From positions 267,382,057-267,446,056 of the forward strand of contig OY282559.1 of assembly GCA_958295665.1 (NCBI GenBank): a DNA stretch of 64,000 bases. The letters run 5' to 3'. The translations under genes and the position numbers were made by a program. This DNA is from Tipula vernalis. Taxonomy: Eukaryota > Arthropoda > Insecta > Diptera > Tipulidae. Positions within the stretch are counted from its first letter, which is position 1. Every line of letters starts with the position of its first letter. This document shows positions 24,429-35,333 of the stretch, piece after piece. Under the pieces are notes generated by a model. The model did not search any database, was not told where the DNA came from, and worked only from the letters and a program-made list of their open reading frames with translations.

Positions 24429-24875
24429 ATGGCGGCATCACGGCCTAAAATAACGTACTGACTTGTCCAGTTGGAAGTACTCTTAAATGCAACGGATTCC
24501 GAATTCGAATTATCAGATGATTCGAATGAGTTTGAAAATGATGAAAATTATCCATATTTTTCAACTAACCAAAATGTACCTAAGAAGAACATATTAATCG
24601 GCGAAGTGAAGAATGACGAGATACCTGTTCACGAAATAGAAGACATTCATGTATAGTGTTTGAATTTTCCAACTATAATATTACCGAGAAAGCTAATATA
24701 GAACACAGAAAGCAGAAGTTTGACTTCAGAAAATTTGAATTGGCTGAATCGGCTACACACCAATTACCCAGTCATGCGGAATATGATGTTTAACTAAAAC
24801 ATTATTCAGCTATTTTACAAAATTTGTTCCAAGCGATTTATATATTAGAATGGCTAAGTATATAAACCTGTACGA
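24429..24875 (+). pseudogene. piggyBac transposase, N-terminal part
   Basis: From ATG 24429 (MAASRPK, in-frame TGA soon after) an acidic stretch follows (NATDSEFELSDDSNEFENDE), the acidic N terminus usual in piggyBac transposases. After a stop at 24654 the frame is lost. It is recognisable again at about 24821-24871 as FVPSDLYIRMAKYINLY, the start of the catalytic domain. The frame then breaks at an insertion. Domain order and wording fit piggyBac-derived proteins; this copy is inactive. Confidence 0.6.
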
Positions 24876-25785
24876 AGAGGTGCGCATTGACGAAAACTGG
24901 TATTTATTACACAGTTTTCTACACTTTTTGACACGAATTCTTGACAAAAACGTGTTTTCAACACTTTTTTACTGGCCTTTTCGATAGCGAAATAATTGGA
25001 AAATGTACAATTTTAACTTAATTTTCCATTTTACGTAATTTTAAAAAATATATAATTAGAGATAATATAATTATGGCAAAATCAAACGACACAGAAATGA
25101 ACAGTTTCAAATTTTACCTGAATATTTCAAAAACTTGTTAATGAAGCAATAACAGTATTTTGTTCATTTTTGCAATACCACAGGAACAGTTTTGGCACTT
25201 TATCGTATGTTGCTCACTTCGGGAGGCTGTCGGAGGGAGCAGCATGATATACGTGTTAGTCGGTTCCTAGAGATGACGGTTTCTGTCCCGTAAGGTAACC
25301 GAGTGGTTTGTTGCGAATGCGGCCTTCCATTCGTTATTGGTATCGGTTAACGCCGCGAGCGGAAACGCAAATCCGGAAGGCGGCCGATGATAAGGCGGCC
25401 CTCGTAGCAGACTGGTCAGGGATCGATCGGGACAGAACATTATAATTAATATTTGCTAATTATTATTTGCTTTAATTCTTGAGGGCGTGGCACTCAGTGT
25501 GTCGTTTTTTCTTCTTTTATTTGTCTTTTTATTTAATTCCTTTTCTCATGCGGTTATACAAGCATAGGATTATGTCTGGAAACCCCTACGATACACCAAG
25601 AACTTTAGCCAACTACTTCGACCACACCAGACCTCTAATCCCGTGTCTGCTAACGAAATCTGAGGATTTTGTTACAACAGTTTTTGATTCTTTTCGACAG
25701 TTTTTGGCCATAATTTAAGCTTTTTGACCTATTTTGGACAAAATTGACTAAAAGTCAGATTTTTTAGCGTTCTACCCATCTCCGC
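24876..25785. repeat. 0.9-kb insertion inside the piggyBac transposase, origin unknown
   Basis: Separates the transposase words INLY and LYAEQ. It contains a GC-rich core at 25281-25437 bounded by the inverted 10-mers TTCTGTCCCG and CGGGACAGAA. Just inside the core, TAACCGAGTGG resembles a pol III A box. TGTCGGAG at 25228 resembles a BEL-type LTR start. A solo LTR, a small MITE or a tRNA-related SINE are all possible; I cannot decide between them. Confidence 0.4.
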
Positions 25786-25941
25786 CTCTACGCGGAACAG
25801 AAAGAACAAAGTATCAGAATGTTTAAACGCCCCAGTCCAGATGAGATGATACAAATAATTGGGATTCATTTGCTTATGGAAACAATGAAGTTACTCCAGA
25901 TAAAAATATACTGGTGCAAATATTTAAGCATTGAATCGATA
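25786..25941 (+). pseudogene. piggyBac transposase, second part
   Basis: Reads LYAEQKEQSIRMFKRPSPDE, then MIQIIGIHLLMETMKLLQIK and YWCKYLSIESI. This is the conserved block following MAKYxNLY in piggyBac transposases. It ends abruptly at about 25941, where minus-strand BEL reverse transcriptase begins. Confidence 0.65.
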
Positions 25942-28615
25942 GTGGTGATGCCGTATGATTTTAAAAATAATGATACATCCTTTCTAATATTTTATGAGCA
26001 TCTTCTAAAGTATGTGTACCCGACATGAAATCGTCCACATAAAAATCGTGTATTATTTTGTTCGCAATTAACGGTACCGATGACTTAAAGCGCTTACTTT
26101 GCTAAATACGGCGCTGATGCTGTACTATAGATGACTGTACACATTCGATAATGAGTTGGTTGTTCTGTTGGCTCAGATCTCCAAATAATTCTGTAGTAGT
26201 CTCGATCATTAGGATGCAGAATTATTTGCCGGAACATTTTCTCTATATCTGCTGTGAATACAAACTTGTACATGCGGAATCATATTAATATGGCGGTAAG
26301 TGGTTCATAGATAGTAGGTCCCATCATTAGTGTTCCATTTAGCGAAACACCGTCTTCTGATTTAAATGAAGCGTCAAAAACTACTCTCAATTTCGTTGTA
26401 GAACTAGATTCTCGAATTACCCCATGATGTGGAAGATAATACACTCCTTTGGATCTATGTACTTCTGCAGGTGGTGTGATTTCCATGTGATTCAGTTCCA
26501 AATATTCTTCCATAAACGATTTGTACGCGGTTTTGAATTTAGGTTCTCAGTCAAATTTCCTTTCAATCGCTTGTAATCTTCTGAATGCTCCGTTGAGAGT
26601 GGCTTTTAATTGTGGTCGAGTTGATTTGAATGGAAGTTTAACTATAAACTGACCTTTATCGGAACGTGTGGTATGTTTGATGAAATACTAGTATTCTTCG
26701 CAAGCAACCTCTTCCTCTGTATAATTTGCTAACGGCTGTGGTGATGCAACTTCTTCCAGCTCCCAAAACTTTCTTAATGAGTGATCAATATCAACTTCGC
26801 AATGTAGACCGTATGTCGTTGTTGGTTTGTGGTCGACTGTGGTAATTGATCCAGCGACAATCCACCCAGAAATTGTGTTGTGTGCTACTAGCCCTGGTTT
26901 ATCTCCAGTAATCCTTCCCGTGGTTAATAAATTGAAAAAATGATCGCTTCCTATCAATAAATCTATTTGATTTGGTTGGTTAAAATTACGATCAGCTAAT
27001 GGTAGGTGTTTTACGTGTTGCCAAAGATTCTGATCAATAAATGAGACCGGTTGGTAAGATGTCAATCTAGGTACGATTAAACATTCAATATTCAAATTGG
27101 TTTGGTTTAAACGAGATGATATCAGCAAACTAGCTTTGCCTCTAGATGTTCCCGCTTTGCTTTGACCTATACCCGAAATAGTAACACGAGCACTTTCTCA
27201 TGGAAGATGCAATCGTTGAATCAAATTTTCGCTGGCTAAGGAAGTTTGAGGCCCTGAATCATGCAGGGCTCTGCACAATTACCATTGACCTGTGTTATCT
27301 TTAATTTTCATCAGCGCTGTTGGTAATAAGAAAGCTTGGTCAACACTCACGTTAAGCTGCTTACTTGATTTGTCTTCTGTTGAACCATTGGTTGATGAAG
27401 TTTGTTGGGTTTTAGTAATCAGTGATTCTGGTTCTCGACTATTCAATAAATGTGCACTGGTGGTTGATGGTTCATTTGATGGTTGATGGTGTAGAAGCGT
27501 GTGGTGTTTTCGGCTGCACGTATGACATCTTGCTTTAGTTCGACAATCGTAAACCCCGTGGGATGAATTTAAACAATTAAAATAGCGTGATTCTCGTTTA
27601 ATTAGATCTCGTATATCGAGACTATTCATAGATTTAAATTTAGTACACTCAAATAACTGGTGGGCATTGGATTGACAGACTGGGCAACTGAATTCAGATT
27701 TTACATCAAATCCCTTAACAACTGGATTTGGTCTAGGTGGTTAAATTTTACTGAGTGGTTTAAGGCCTTCAAGTTCATCCGAACGGTGTGCTAAAAATTC
27801 GTAAAAACTCTGCAACGTAGGAAATTCTTCATTAGTGGTCAATCGTTTCCAAAGTTGCTTTGACTGGAGGTAGATAAGCTATACATCCTTTGACTTGGCT
27901 TGTGTACCAAGAGCCTTCAAACTACATGTTGCTTCATCGGATGTACAATAAGCTTTCGAATATTTGCTGCATTTGCTTCATAAATCTTTGGTTGATTCAT
28001 AAATAATTTAATAAATTCGTTTGCTGTTACACTTTTACGATCGTACCACTTACATAATTTTTGGTAGGCTTCAATATAGTTGGCTTCAGTTATGGAAAAA
28101 TGTCTTACTAAACCGCTAATATCACCTCTCAATAAGCCCTTCAAGTATTGTAGTTTTTGAGCAGGTGATAAGGACGAATTATTATGAACGGTAGTACCAA
28201 AGAGGTCAATGAAGCTCTGCCAATCGCGATAGTCACCAGAAAAATTAGGTATATTAAGCCTGGGTAATTTTACGTCACTAGTAACTGAACCTTGGGTGGC
28301 GTTTATAACGGATTCATCTAACTGCGTACCGGAAATTGATTGCTTTCGTAACCACGTGTTAAGTTTAGCGATCACACGATAATATTGTTCCTCAATTTCC
28401 TCTGCATCAGATTGCTGAGAATTATCTAAGTCTAACATTTCATTTTCAATACTAGTAAAGGATTCTAATAGATCCTTGGTACGTTTTATACGTTCTTTAA
28501 CCTCTTCTTCAGATGTTTGATCGGAAATGGTGTTACAAAATTTATCTAGCTTGGTTAATAACCCTTTAATGATACTACGTCGTTTAATTAACGCATCCAT
28601 TTTGGAAATATTCAC
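25942..28615 (-). pseudogene. BEL-1 gag-protease-RT (5' half), broken
   Basis: Gag starts at 28615 (MNISKMDALIKRR) and has the BEL-type central block PRLNIPNFSGDYRDWQSFID, with FGTTVHNNSSLSPAQKLQYL. A cysteine motif (CLNSSHGVYDC, CHTCSRKHHTLLHH) follows near 27560. Protease has HDSGPQTSL in place of the usual DSGS near 27255. The pre-RT block (LLIGSDHFFNLL, SGWIVAG) lies at about 26850-26950. RT includes KGVYYLPHHGVI, TTKLRVVFDASFKS and, near 26040, YVDDFMSG, where the coding ends. Stops and shifts occur near 27917, 27630, 27280, 26690 and 26280. It makes the structural protein and the polymerase of an LTR retrotransposon; this copy is inactive. Confidence 0.75.
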
Positions 28616-28880
28616 AACAAATTGATGGTAGAAATGTACGAATTATGGCGGATAACAACAAATTGATGGCTTACAAATTTACAAATTAGGTGGATGGTGG
28701 AAACTTCTCGTATTGTATCAATACTAAGAAGCAATTTAACTAATATGCCCACGTGTTTACCCGCAATATAGTTCAATAAAATTTTGCAAATAATATAAAA
28801 AAATGTGATACTCATCTGGTTTTTGCTGCGATTCTTGTGGATGGGTTTTAATCCAAATAGCTCAATTAAATATTTGTTAG
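28616..28880. other. BEL-1 junction region between the two inverted halves
   Basis: Sequence just upstream of gag (probable leader or LTR remnant on the minus strand). It contains two copies of an AACAAATTGATGG word near 28616 and 28668, then passes into degraded integrase on the plus strand. The exact inversion breakpoint was not located. Confidence 0.4.
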
Positions 28881-29921
28881 CTCGTAGATCTGCAATGCTA
28901 AGACTGATGCGGAAGATCCGGCTCGAAGAACCAAATTATGGGAAACTTACCTTCAGATCGTGTTCAACTTCAAAATCCGTTTATCAAAACCGGTGTGGAT
29001 TTCACCGGACCGTTACAAATAAAGCAGATTTACGGCTGGTCTACCAAAGTATGGAAAACTTACCTAGCTATCTTTTTGTGTATGAATACAAAGGCTGTCC
29101 TCATTGAAGTTGTGTCCAATCTCACAGCAAGCAACTTCATTGCAACACTTCAAAGATTTGTTTCACGCAGAGGCTTATGCACCGATATCTATTCCGACAA
29201 CGGGTCCAATTTCGTAGGAGCCAATAATATTTTGAAGGAGACCAATGAATTTCTAAAATCTAATTCTAATGAAATTTTTGCTTTTCTCGCTTCAGAAAGT
29301 ATTAAATGGCACTTTATCCCCAGTGCAGCACCATCATTTGGAGGACTATGGACCGCTGTAAATTCCTTCAAATATCATCTTAAGAGGGTTATTGGAAAGA
29401 TGATATTCACATATGAGGAGCTTAGTACCGTAGTCACACAAATCGAAGCGGTGTTAAATTCTAGGCCATTATGCCTTCTGTCAGATGACCAAATTGATGC
29501 TCTTACATCAGGGTATTTTTTAATTGGATGTCCTCTTTTACAGATACGAGAACCAAATTTACTGGAAGTAAAATTAACAAAACTATGTAAATGGCAAAGA
29601 TTACAACAGGCAATACAATATTTCAGTAAGAGGTGGAAATTTAAGTATCTAACCTCTTTACATCAACGAACCAAATGGCAAACAAAAGGTCAACCAATTA
29701 CAGTCGAAGATGTTGTCTTAATTCATGAGGATAATTTACCACCTACTTAATGGTTGCTAGGCCGAGTATAGAACATTCATCGAGGAGCGGATGGTCACAC
29801 AAATCGAAGTGCTTAGAGTTGTAACCTTAAAAACCCAAGCTGGACATCTAAAGCGACCTGTCTATAAACTGTGTAGACTTCAAAAAACTGAATTGAATCA
29901 ACAGATTCAAAGCGGGCGGGA
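28880..29921 (+). pseudogene. BEL-1 integrase domain, catalytic Glu lost
   Basis: Plus-strand frame 28938-29750 is the BEL/Pao integrase core and C-terminal domain: MGNLPSDRVQ, IKTGVDFTGPLQ (first Asp), YSDNGSNFVGA (second Asp), then PSAAPSFGGLWTAVNS, where the usual catalytic Glu of LWEA is Thr. It continues with LNSRPLC, DALTSGYFLIG and TKWQTKGQPITVEDVVLI, then a stop at 29748. LLGRV and GADGH follow in shifted frames up to the polypurine tract. The upstream zinc-binding part is too degraded to read. Integrase would insert element cDNA into the genome. The Glu loss and stops make it inactive. Confidence 0.8.
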
Positions 29922-30425
29922 TGTTTGAGCCCAACAATTATCGAATCTAAAAAGAATAAATAAAATCGGTCGGGAGTCAATCGGTCGAATTTTTTGTTTT
30001 CTCTTCAAAAATCTAAATTAAAAGTAATTCTTCAAAATTTAAATTTTTATATAAGTACGACCTATACAATGCGGGAATTTCCCAACCGGAGAAACCTTTG
30101 GTATGTTTGTGAACCATTTCAAAGGACAGAATCCTTACCCAAGCATTGGAGAATAATTTTTTTATCATTGAGAAATGAGACAATGAAAGAATCTAGCGAA
30201 GAAGCAAAAGAATGCCGATGCTGAGCGATATTAAGTTGCTGGGCCTAACTTTGTTATATATTTATGGACACCTTTTATGTAAATTATGTTATCTTTACCA
30301 TTTGCTAAGCATTGTTTTATGAATGAGCTGTTGCTCAAAAAAATGATGCGTTAGTTAAATGATTTTAAATTTATGCCAATAAAATAAAAATAAAAAAATA
30401 AAATAAATTAGAAACTTAATTATTA
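29922..30425 (+). repeat. Probable 3' LTR of BEL-1
   Basis: A purine tract AAAGCGGGCGGGA is followed by TGTTTGAGCC at 29922, the usual polypurine-tract/LTR junction. The sequence runs about 500 bases to where piggyBac coding resumes. The outer end is not defined by a matching second LTR. Confidence 0.5.
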
Positions 30426-30429
30426 TCCG

Positions 30430-31143
30430 TAGACGGGCATTTATTAAACAACATATTGATTGCAGAGATAAAATGTTCAAAATGCGGCCACTAATAAATA
30501 GTATAAACTACTGCAGAGAAGTACCAGTTGAAGAAGTTACTTCCATCGACGAGCAAATAATTCCGTTTAGAGGAAACTTAAACGTTAAACAATAAGAAAA
30601 AGGCAAACCTAATCCATGGGCGCACAACATCAAGCAGTGTCAAATATTGCAACTATAATGGGATGGATTGTGTCGATTTATTCGGCCAACTTATTTCTTA
30701 TTATCGAATATTTATAAAATCCAAAAAGTTGCAGCATGTGCTGGATATTTTATCGTGAAGAGCTTAAGAAAACTGGTAATGCGAATAAGGACATACTGAT
30801 TCCCTTAGATTTCAAGACGAAATTCGAAAGTAGTCCATCGGAAGACTTACAAAGCGAGAACACTACCGAAGAAACTCGGCGCTTTGTAAAAGACCAAGTT
30901 CGGCCATTAACTGAAGTGCAGCTCGATGGTGTAAATCGATTGCCGGCACATGATGATGTGAAAAAAGCTACTCGGTGCAAAAATAAAAACTGTGAGGGGC
31001 GGTCGAGAATAATATGTATTTGGCACGGTAAAAATTATCTATATATTAAGATAAAATTACATAAATTAACTTTCGCACACACTATTTTGAGGAAACGCTC
31101 ATTCACAATAAAGTGTGCCAAAAGTGGCTGTAACAAATATTAA
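30430..31143 (+). pseudogene. piggyBac transposase, C-terminal part
   Basis: Resumes in the transposase core: FIKQHIDCRDKMFKMRPLIN, then VPVEEVTSIDEQIIPFRGNL, containing a conserved catalytic Asp of piggyBac enzymes (SIDEQ). After stops, frame 30736-31143 holds the end of the protein: WIFYREELKKTG, VQLDGVNRLPAHDD, and a cysteine region RCKNKNCEGRSRIICIWHGK related to the piggyBac C-terminal cross-brace zinc motif, with the spacing degraded. Cut-and-paste activity is lost through stops near 30593 and later shifts, and through the BEL-1 insertion upstream. Confidence 0.65.
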
Positions 31144-31814
31144 TATAAAAACTGGCTCCCAGAATACACCACAGCAGCTCAATTCCAGTTCTTTGCTGCG
31201 GGGATGAAACATCAAAGGTCCAACCACATAGATAATTTATGGTACATATTGGCCTTATGAAGCGTAGACATCAGCGATGAAAATACCGATGCACAAGGTT
31301 GGAGGTTTTAGCATTATATCCAAAAACCAATATAATTTAAATGATTTGCAAAATAAATATTTTTAAGCAAAAATAAAATAAAAAAACTGAACTGACTGAC
31401 ACAAAAGTCAAAGCCCTTTTCCTTACACTATCAAACGTAAGTTTCATCTGTGGCTCAACAAGGATAGACACTGCCTCGTACCATTCCACACAAAATAAAA
31501 TTCCAAATGCTTTATTTATTTATTTTTAATTTTTGTTTACTTTATTTCAAATAAGTTCATTGATTTCAAAAAAGAAAATCCTTGAATGGAAAACCTAATT
31601 AAATGCTTTAAAAATTCATCCCATAAAAGCTTTAATATGGTGATCTACGAGTACAACCGTTGGAAGTGGATGTACACATTTGTGTAAATTGTTCCACAGG
31701 ACCCTCCGGATGTGGAATTTTTTTAAAAGAGTTGTTTTTGAGTTTTACTCCCCAAAAGAAAACTGAGAGAAACATTTTTTTTCCTAGTTTTAAAATAAAT
31801 GATGATTCAAAGGG
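31144..31814 (+). other. piggyBac 3' non-coding end
   Basis: Non-coding run from the transposase stop to the terminal GGG-TTAA. The word TGTACACATTTGTGTAAATTG near 31672 mirrors, in inverted form, words just inside the left end. Confidence 0.5.
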
Positions 31815-31818
31815 TTAA

Positions 31819-33165
31819 AGAATTAGTGACATCTGCAGTCTATCACAAAAATGAAACATTTCGGTTACTATTTCTGAAATTATTAACTCGTTAGATTTGT
31901 TTTTCCCCCGAATTTATAGTTCAGTCACTGAAAAAACCAATTTCAATTACATATTTGGATACAATTTTTCATAAACAACGGAAATTAAAGTGCGTGAATA
32001 TTAAATATTTGGAGAAGAAACAACAATTTTATTAATATTTCCTTAACAAAGTTACTGTTGTTGTAATTGCATTGATATAAAGCGTCGTATGATTTAAAGT
32101 AAAAAAAATCTTCCTTCAAATCATATTAGTAGATCAGAACAAAATTTATTTAAATTTTTTTTAATATAAATTATACTCCTAACTTGCTTAAATATTATTT
32201 TGAATTGGTTAGCTGAAATGTTAATTTTTTCTCAATTTATGAATTACCACCATCTGAATTCAAACGCGTGAACTACACTTAAATTTAGAATTTTTTAAAA
32301 ACATATTTTTACATAAAATATATAATTACATAATAAAATTCTAACAAGTAAACCGCCTTCAGAATTGGCCAAGAGGTAGCCAATAGGATCCTCTACTGAA
32401 TCGACAAAACAAGTTTGCAGGGTCACCATAATCCTGAGCAGAAGAATTTTTTAATTCATTTTCAACTGTGGGAAGGCAACACATTTATTGATGTAGCAAA
32501 AATTCTAAAAAGCGAACCGCATTCAAAATTTGCCAAGAGGTAGCCAATAGGACCCTCTACTAAGCCGATGTAACAAATTTGCAGGGTCACCGTAATCCTG
32601 AGCATAAGAATTTTTTTTTTTTTTATATAATTCTGAGCAGAAGAATTTTATAATTAAATTAATTAATTAAACAGAGTTTAGGTTGCAGTATATATTTATT
32701 ATATTATGTATTATAAATGTATTATTTATTTGGTACCATTAGAAATCTTTTAGAATTTTATACTACATGCACGGATTCGATTCAAATTGGATCGTTTTGT
32801 TTTGTGTGATTGAATGTGTTCGAATATTGATTGGAAATTTCCTATATGTATTACATAGAAATTATTTGTGCATGCTCGATTTTGCAGCGCAGTGTAGCCA
32901 TAGACAAAGTTGAAATTATGTGGGAGTATATAAATGATAAATTTCGGAAATATTAATTTTTATTTAATTATGTCAACAGGGATATATACCTGATATACAT
33001 GTAATGTTAATTTTGGTTAAATTTAATTTAATTCAAAGTGGAACGATAGATCGACGAGTGAAGGAAAGACGTATTTTCTCTTGCTGAATGAATTTATTTT
33101 ATTTAATTAATTAATTTTATTTCTTAATTTAATTTTCAACTTTTTCAAAATTATTTGAGAAATTA
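31819..33165. other. Intergenic with a two-copy tandem repeat
   Basis: AT-rich DNA without genes. 32345-32650 holds two copies of an about 168-bp unit sharing GCCAAGAGGTAGCCAATAGG, then CCTCTACT, TTTGCAGGGTCACC and TAATCCTGAGCA. Origin unknown. Confidence 0.55.
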
Positions 33166-34440
33166 ATTAAACGACGATTAGTCTCTTACCTTGGTAAAAT
33201 AAAATTTTTTAGTGATCACCAATTTGGATTCATAGAAGGAAAATATACGGAAGAAGCTCTTTTAAATTTTCTGAGCAATATTTATTTAGCAATCAACAAC
33301 TCTCAGAAATGCTCAGCAGTATTTTTGGACATTTCAAAAGCATTTGATACTGTTAACCATGACATACTCATAATGAAATAATCAAGTATTGGTGTTAGAG
33401 GCAAATTATTAGATTGGTTTATAAGTTACCTTCGTAAGCGTAGTCAAATTGTAAAAATTAATAACGTGAATAGTCCTCCAGGTCTTCTAAAATGTGGTGT
33501 TCCTCAGGGCTCAGTTTTGGGACCCTTATTGTTTTTAATTTATTTCAATTCTATCTTTGAAATTAATCTTAGAGGGTGTGCTACAGCGTTTGCAGATAAT
33601 TTGGCTTTGACATATGCGTCTAATGATTACGTTGATATTCAACGGTTTATCAATTTTGATTTATGCACTCTAAGTAAATGGTTTTTTTATCACCGACTTG
33701 TTGCTAGTGAAAAATCTAGAATTATGCATTTTAGACGGCCCGACATAACAGTTGATCAAAACTTTTTCAAGTATCACGTATACCCGTGTGATAAGAATCC
33801 ATGTTTTGGGCAATGTTTTGATTTGCCCTGCATAAATGAGTTTAAATACTTAGGTGTAACAATTGACTCGCAGCTAAATTGGACCTCCCACCTAACTAAT
33901 ATCAGGAAAATTGTTATTACTGCAGTGCATAAATTTTATAATCTTCGACCTTTGTGCCCTTCTTTTATTTTAATAAGGTTATATCATGCTCTTGTTGAAT
34001 CTATCATAATGTATGGTATAACTAGTTGGGGTGGAATTTACTTTGCTAATATTGCAGATCTTTTTGTAGCGCAAAAAAGAATTATCAAATTAATTTATGC
34101 TTGTCCAAGGAATACACCCACTATTCCGCTTTTTCGCGAGTTAAACTTGTTGCCTCTAAGGTATTTGTATATTTTTAAAGTATTGAAAATGTTTTTTGTT
34201 CGTAGCAATAGTTATCATAGTCGAATATACCACGTGTATAATATGAGAAATCCAAACAATTTTGTCGGTCTTCGTTGTAATAGTGAAAGGTTTAGAAGAT
34301 TTTATTTATATATGGCACCTTTTTGGTTCCATCTTTTACCTAAAAATGTGAAAATGCTTCCATCTGCGCAGAAGCATAAATTTAACAGGGAAATTCGGAC
34401 TTGGTTACTTGACATCGATGATATCGAGCAATATTTTTAG
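33166..34440 (+). pseudogene. LINE reverse transcriptase, C-terminal 60 percent
   Basis: Begins in the RT fingers (HQFGFIEGKYTEEALLNFLS) and continues AVFLDISKAFDTVNHDIL. A TAA near 33379 interrupts it. The frame is then open to 34440: CGVPQGSVLGPLLFLIYFN, FADNLALTYA, KFKYLG-type block EFKYLGVTIDSQLNW, ESIIMYGITSWGG, KRIIKLIYACPRNTPT, LNLLPLRYLYIFKVLKMFF. The catalytic box is FADN in place of FADD, so the second Asp is changed to Asn. The endonuclease and ORF1 are missing, as usual for 5'-truncated copies. The long open frame suggests moderate age. Confidence 0.8.
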
Positions 34441-34722
34441 TATAAATGTTAAATTACATTATGTTCTAATGTGCCGTCGTGTAGTTAAATATATCTATTT
34501 TAATAACTGAGCTTGTATTTTGTTGAAGATTATTGTTAATTATGTAAACAAAGAATATTATATAAATTTTAATTAAAATTTGTTTTAAATTGCTCCACTA
34601 CAGACATAATGTCTATAGGAGCTGTACTTTATTTCATATTTTATAATGTTGTTTCAATTAGATTTTAATTTTGTATTTATTTTATTGAAATAAAGATAGT
34701 AATAATAATAATAATAATAATA
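33166..34722 (+). mobile_element. 5'-truncated LINE ending in (ATA)n
   Basis: Holds the second half of a non-LTR reverse transcriptase, a short 3' UTR with a hairpin (CAGACATAATGTCTATAGG region) and a tail of ATA repeats at about 34696-34722. There is no RNase H after the RT and the tail is simple-repeat rather than poly-A, fitting a CR1/Daphne-like group more than I or Jockey. The clade is uncertain. Confidence 0.65.
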
Positions 34723-34885
34723 ATTATTTAAATTACATTTTAATTCAAATTTATTTAAGGATTTGTATATATCTTGTATGTGATGGGTGGTGCTGTTGTT
34801 AGTTAAGGGAATAAAGATTTTTGTTTTCCTGTGGGGCTTGGTGGAATCGTATGGGATTTTCAAATGCATTTTTTTGTGTCGTCTT
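34723..34885. other. Short intergenic stretch
   Basis: AT-rich sequence between the LINE tail and the MITE candidate; nothing recognised. Confidence 0.4.
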
Positions 34886-35333
34886 ATGCTGTGTTTCTTA
34901 TTTCTGATCTAGTCAGTCTGATTGTACTAACGATTGTTGTTTCTTATTTCAGCTCAGATCGATCTGATCAATTTTTTTGGTGTTTCTTATTTTTTTCAGA
35001 TTGATTTTATTGATTTGTAAAAATATTCCGATTTCTCAGATTAGTTTTTGTTTAGCTAACTTCACGTAATTCAAATATGTACATTACCGCATAGAGAATT
35101 GTCATTTTCATCACTTATTTTTATTTATTTTTTTTTTTTTTTTTGTAAACGTTATTAAAATGGAAATAGAAGGAAATTTTAATTATTATGTGGACGAAGG
35201 TCGATAATTTTATTAAATTGAAAATTTTTGAAAGTTGAAAGAAACCTGTTTCTTATTACAGATTGAACAAACCGATCTGATTTCAGATTTCAAAATCTGT
35301 TCGATCTACGGATTTAAATGGGAAACACAGCAT
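34886..35333. mobile_element. MITE-like repeat, 448 bp
   Basis: Ends share ATGCTGTGTTTC in inverted orientation, and GATCTA-type words follow at both ends. Inside, TGTTTCTTATTTCAGAT-like words recur several times (34898, 34948, 34982, 35249). No clear target duplication, so this is a candidate only. A small frame from 35161 (MEIEGNFNYYVDEG) has a good start context but ends after 15 codons. Confidence 0.45.

Larger units (their letters stand above)
25942..30425. mobile_element. BEL-1: rearranged BEL/Pao LTR element nested in piggyBac
   Basis: Gag, protease and the first half of RT lie on the minus strand (28615 down to 25942). The integrase and a probable 3' LTR lie on the plus strand (28880-30425). 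Both belong to BEL/Pao, but in one element they should be collinear, so the two halves are head to head. No left LTR is present. Explanations are an inversion with deletion at or after integration, or two independent fragments. Confidence 0.65.
24296..31814 (+). mobile_element. piggyBac-like transposon, interrupted by two insertions
   Basis: TTAA at 24292-24295 is followed by CCCTTTCA. At the other end TGAAAGGG-type sequence (TTCAAAGGG) is followed by TTAA at 31815-31818. Subterminal CAATTTACACA and GTGTACAT words occur near both ends in inverted orientation. Pieces of a piggyBac transposase lie inside in the right order. TTAA duplication plus CCC...GGG ends is diagnostic of piggyBac. The length is inflated by inserts at about 24876-25785 and 25942-30425. 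Confidence 0.75.

Noticed and set aside
25281..25437. A functional tRNA gene
   Set aside because: An A-box-like word is present, but there is no convincing B box or cloverleaf of the right length.
29994..30224. A 76-codon frame as a gene
   Set aside because: Lies within the probable BEL-1 LTR and shows no recognisable motif.
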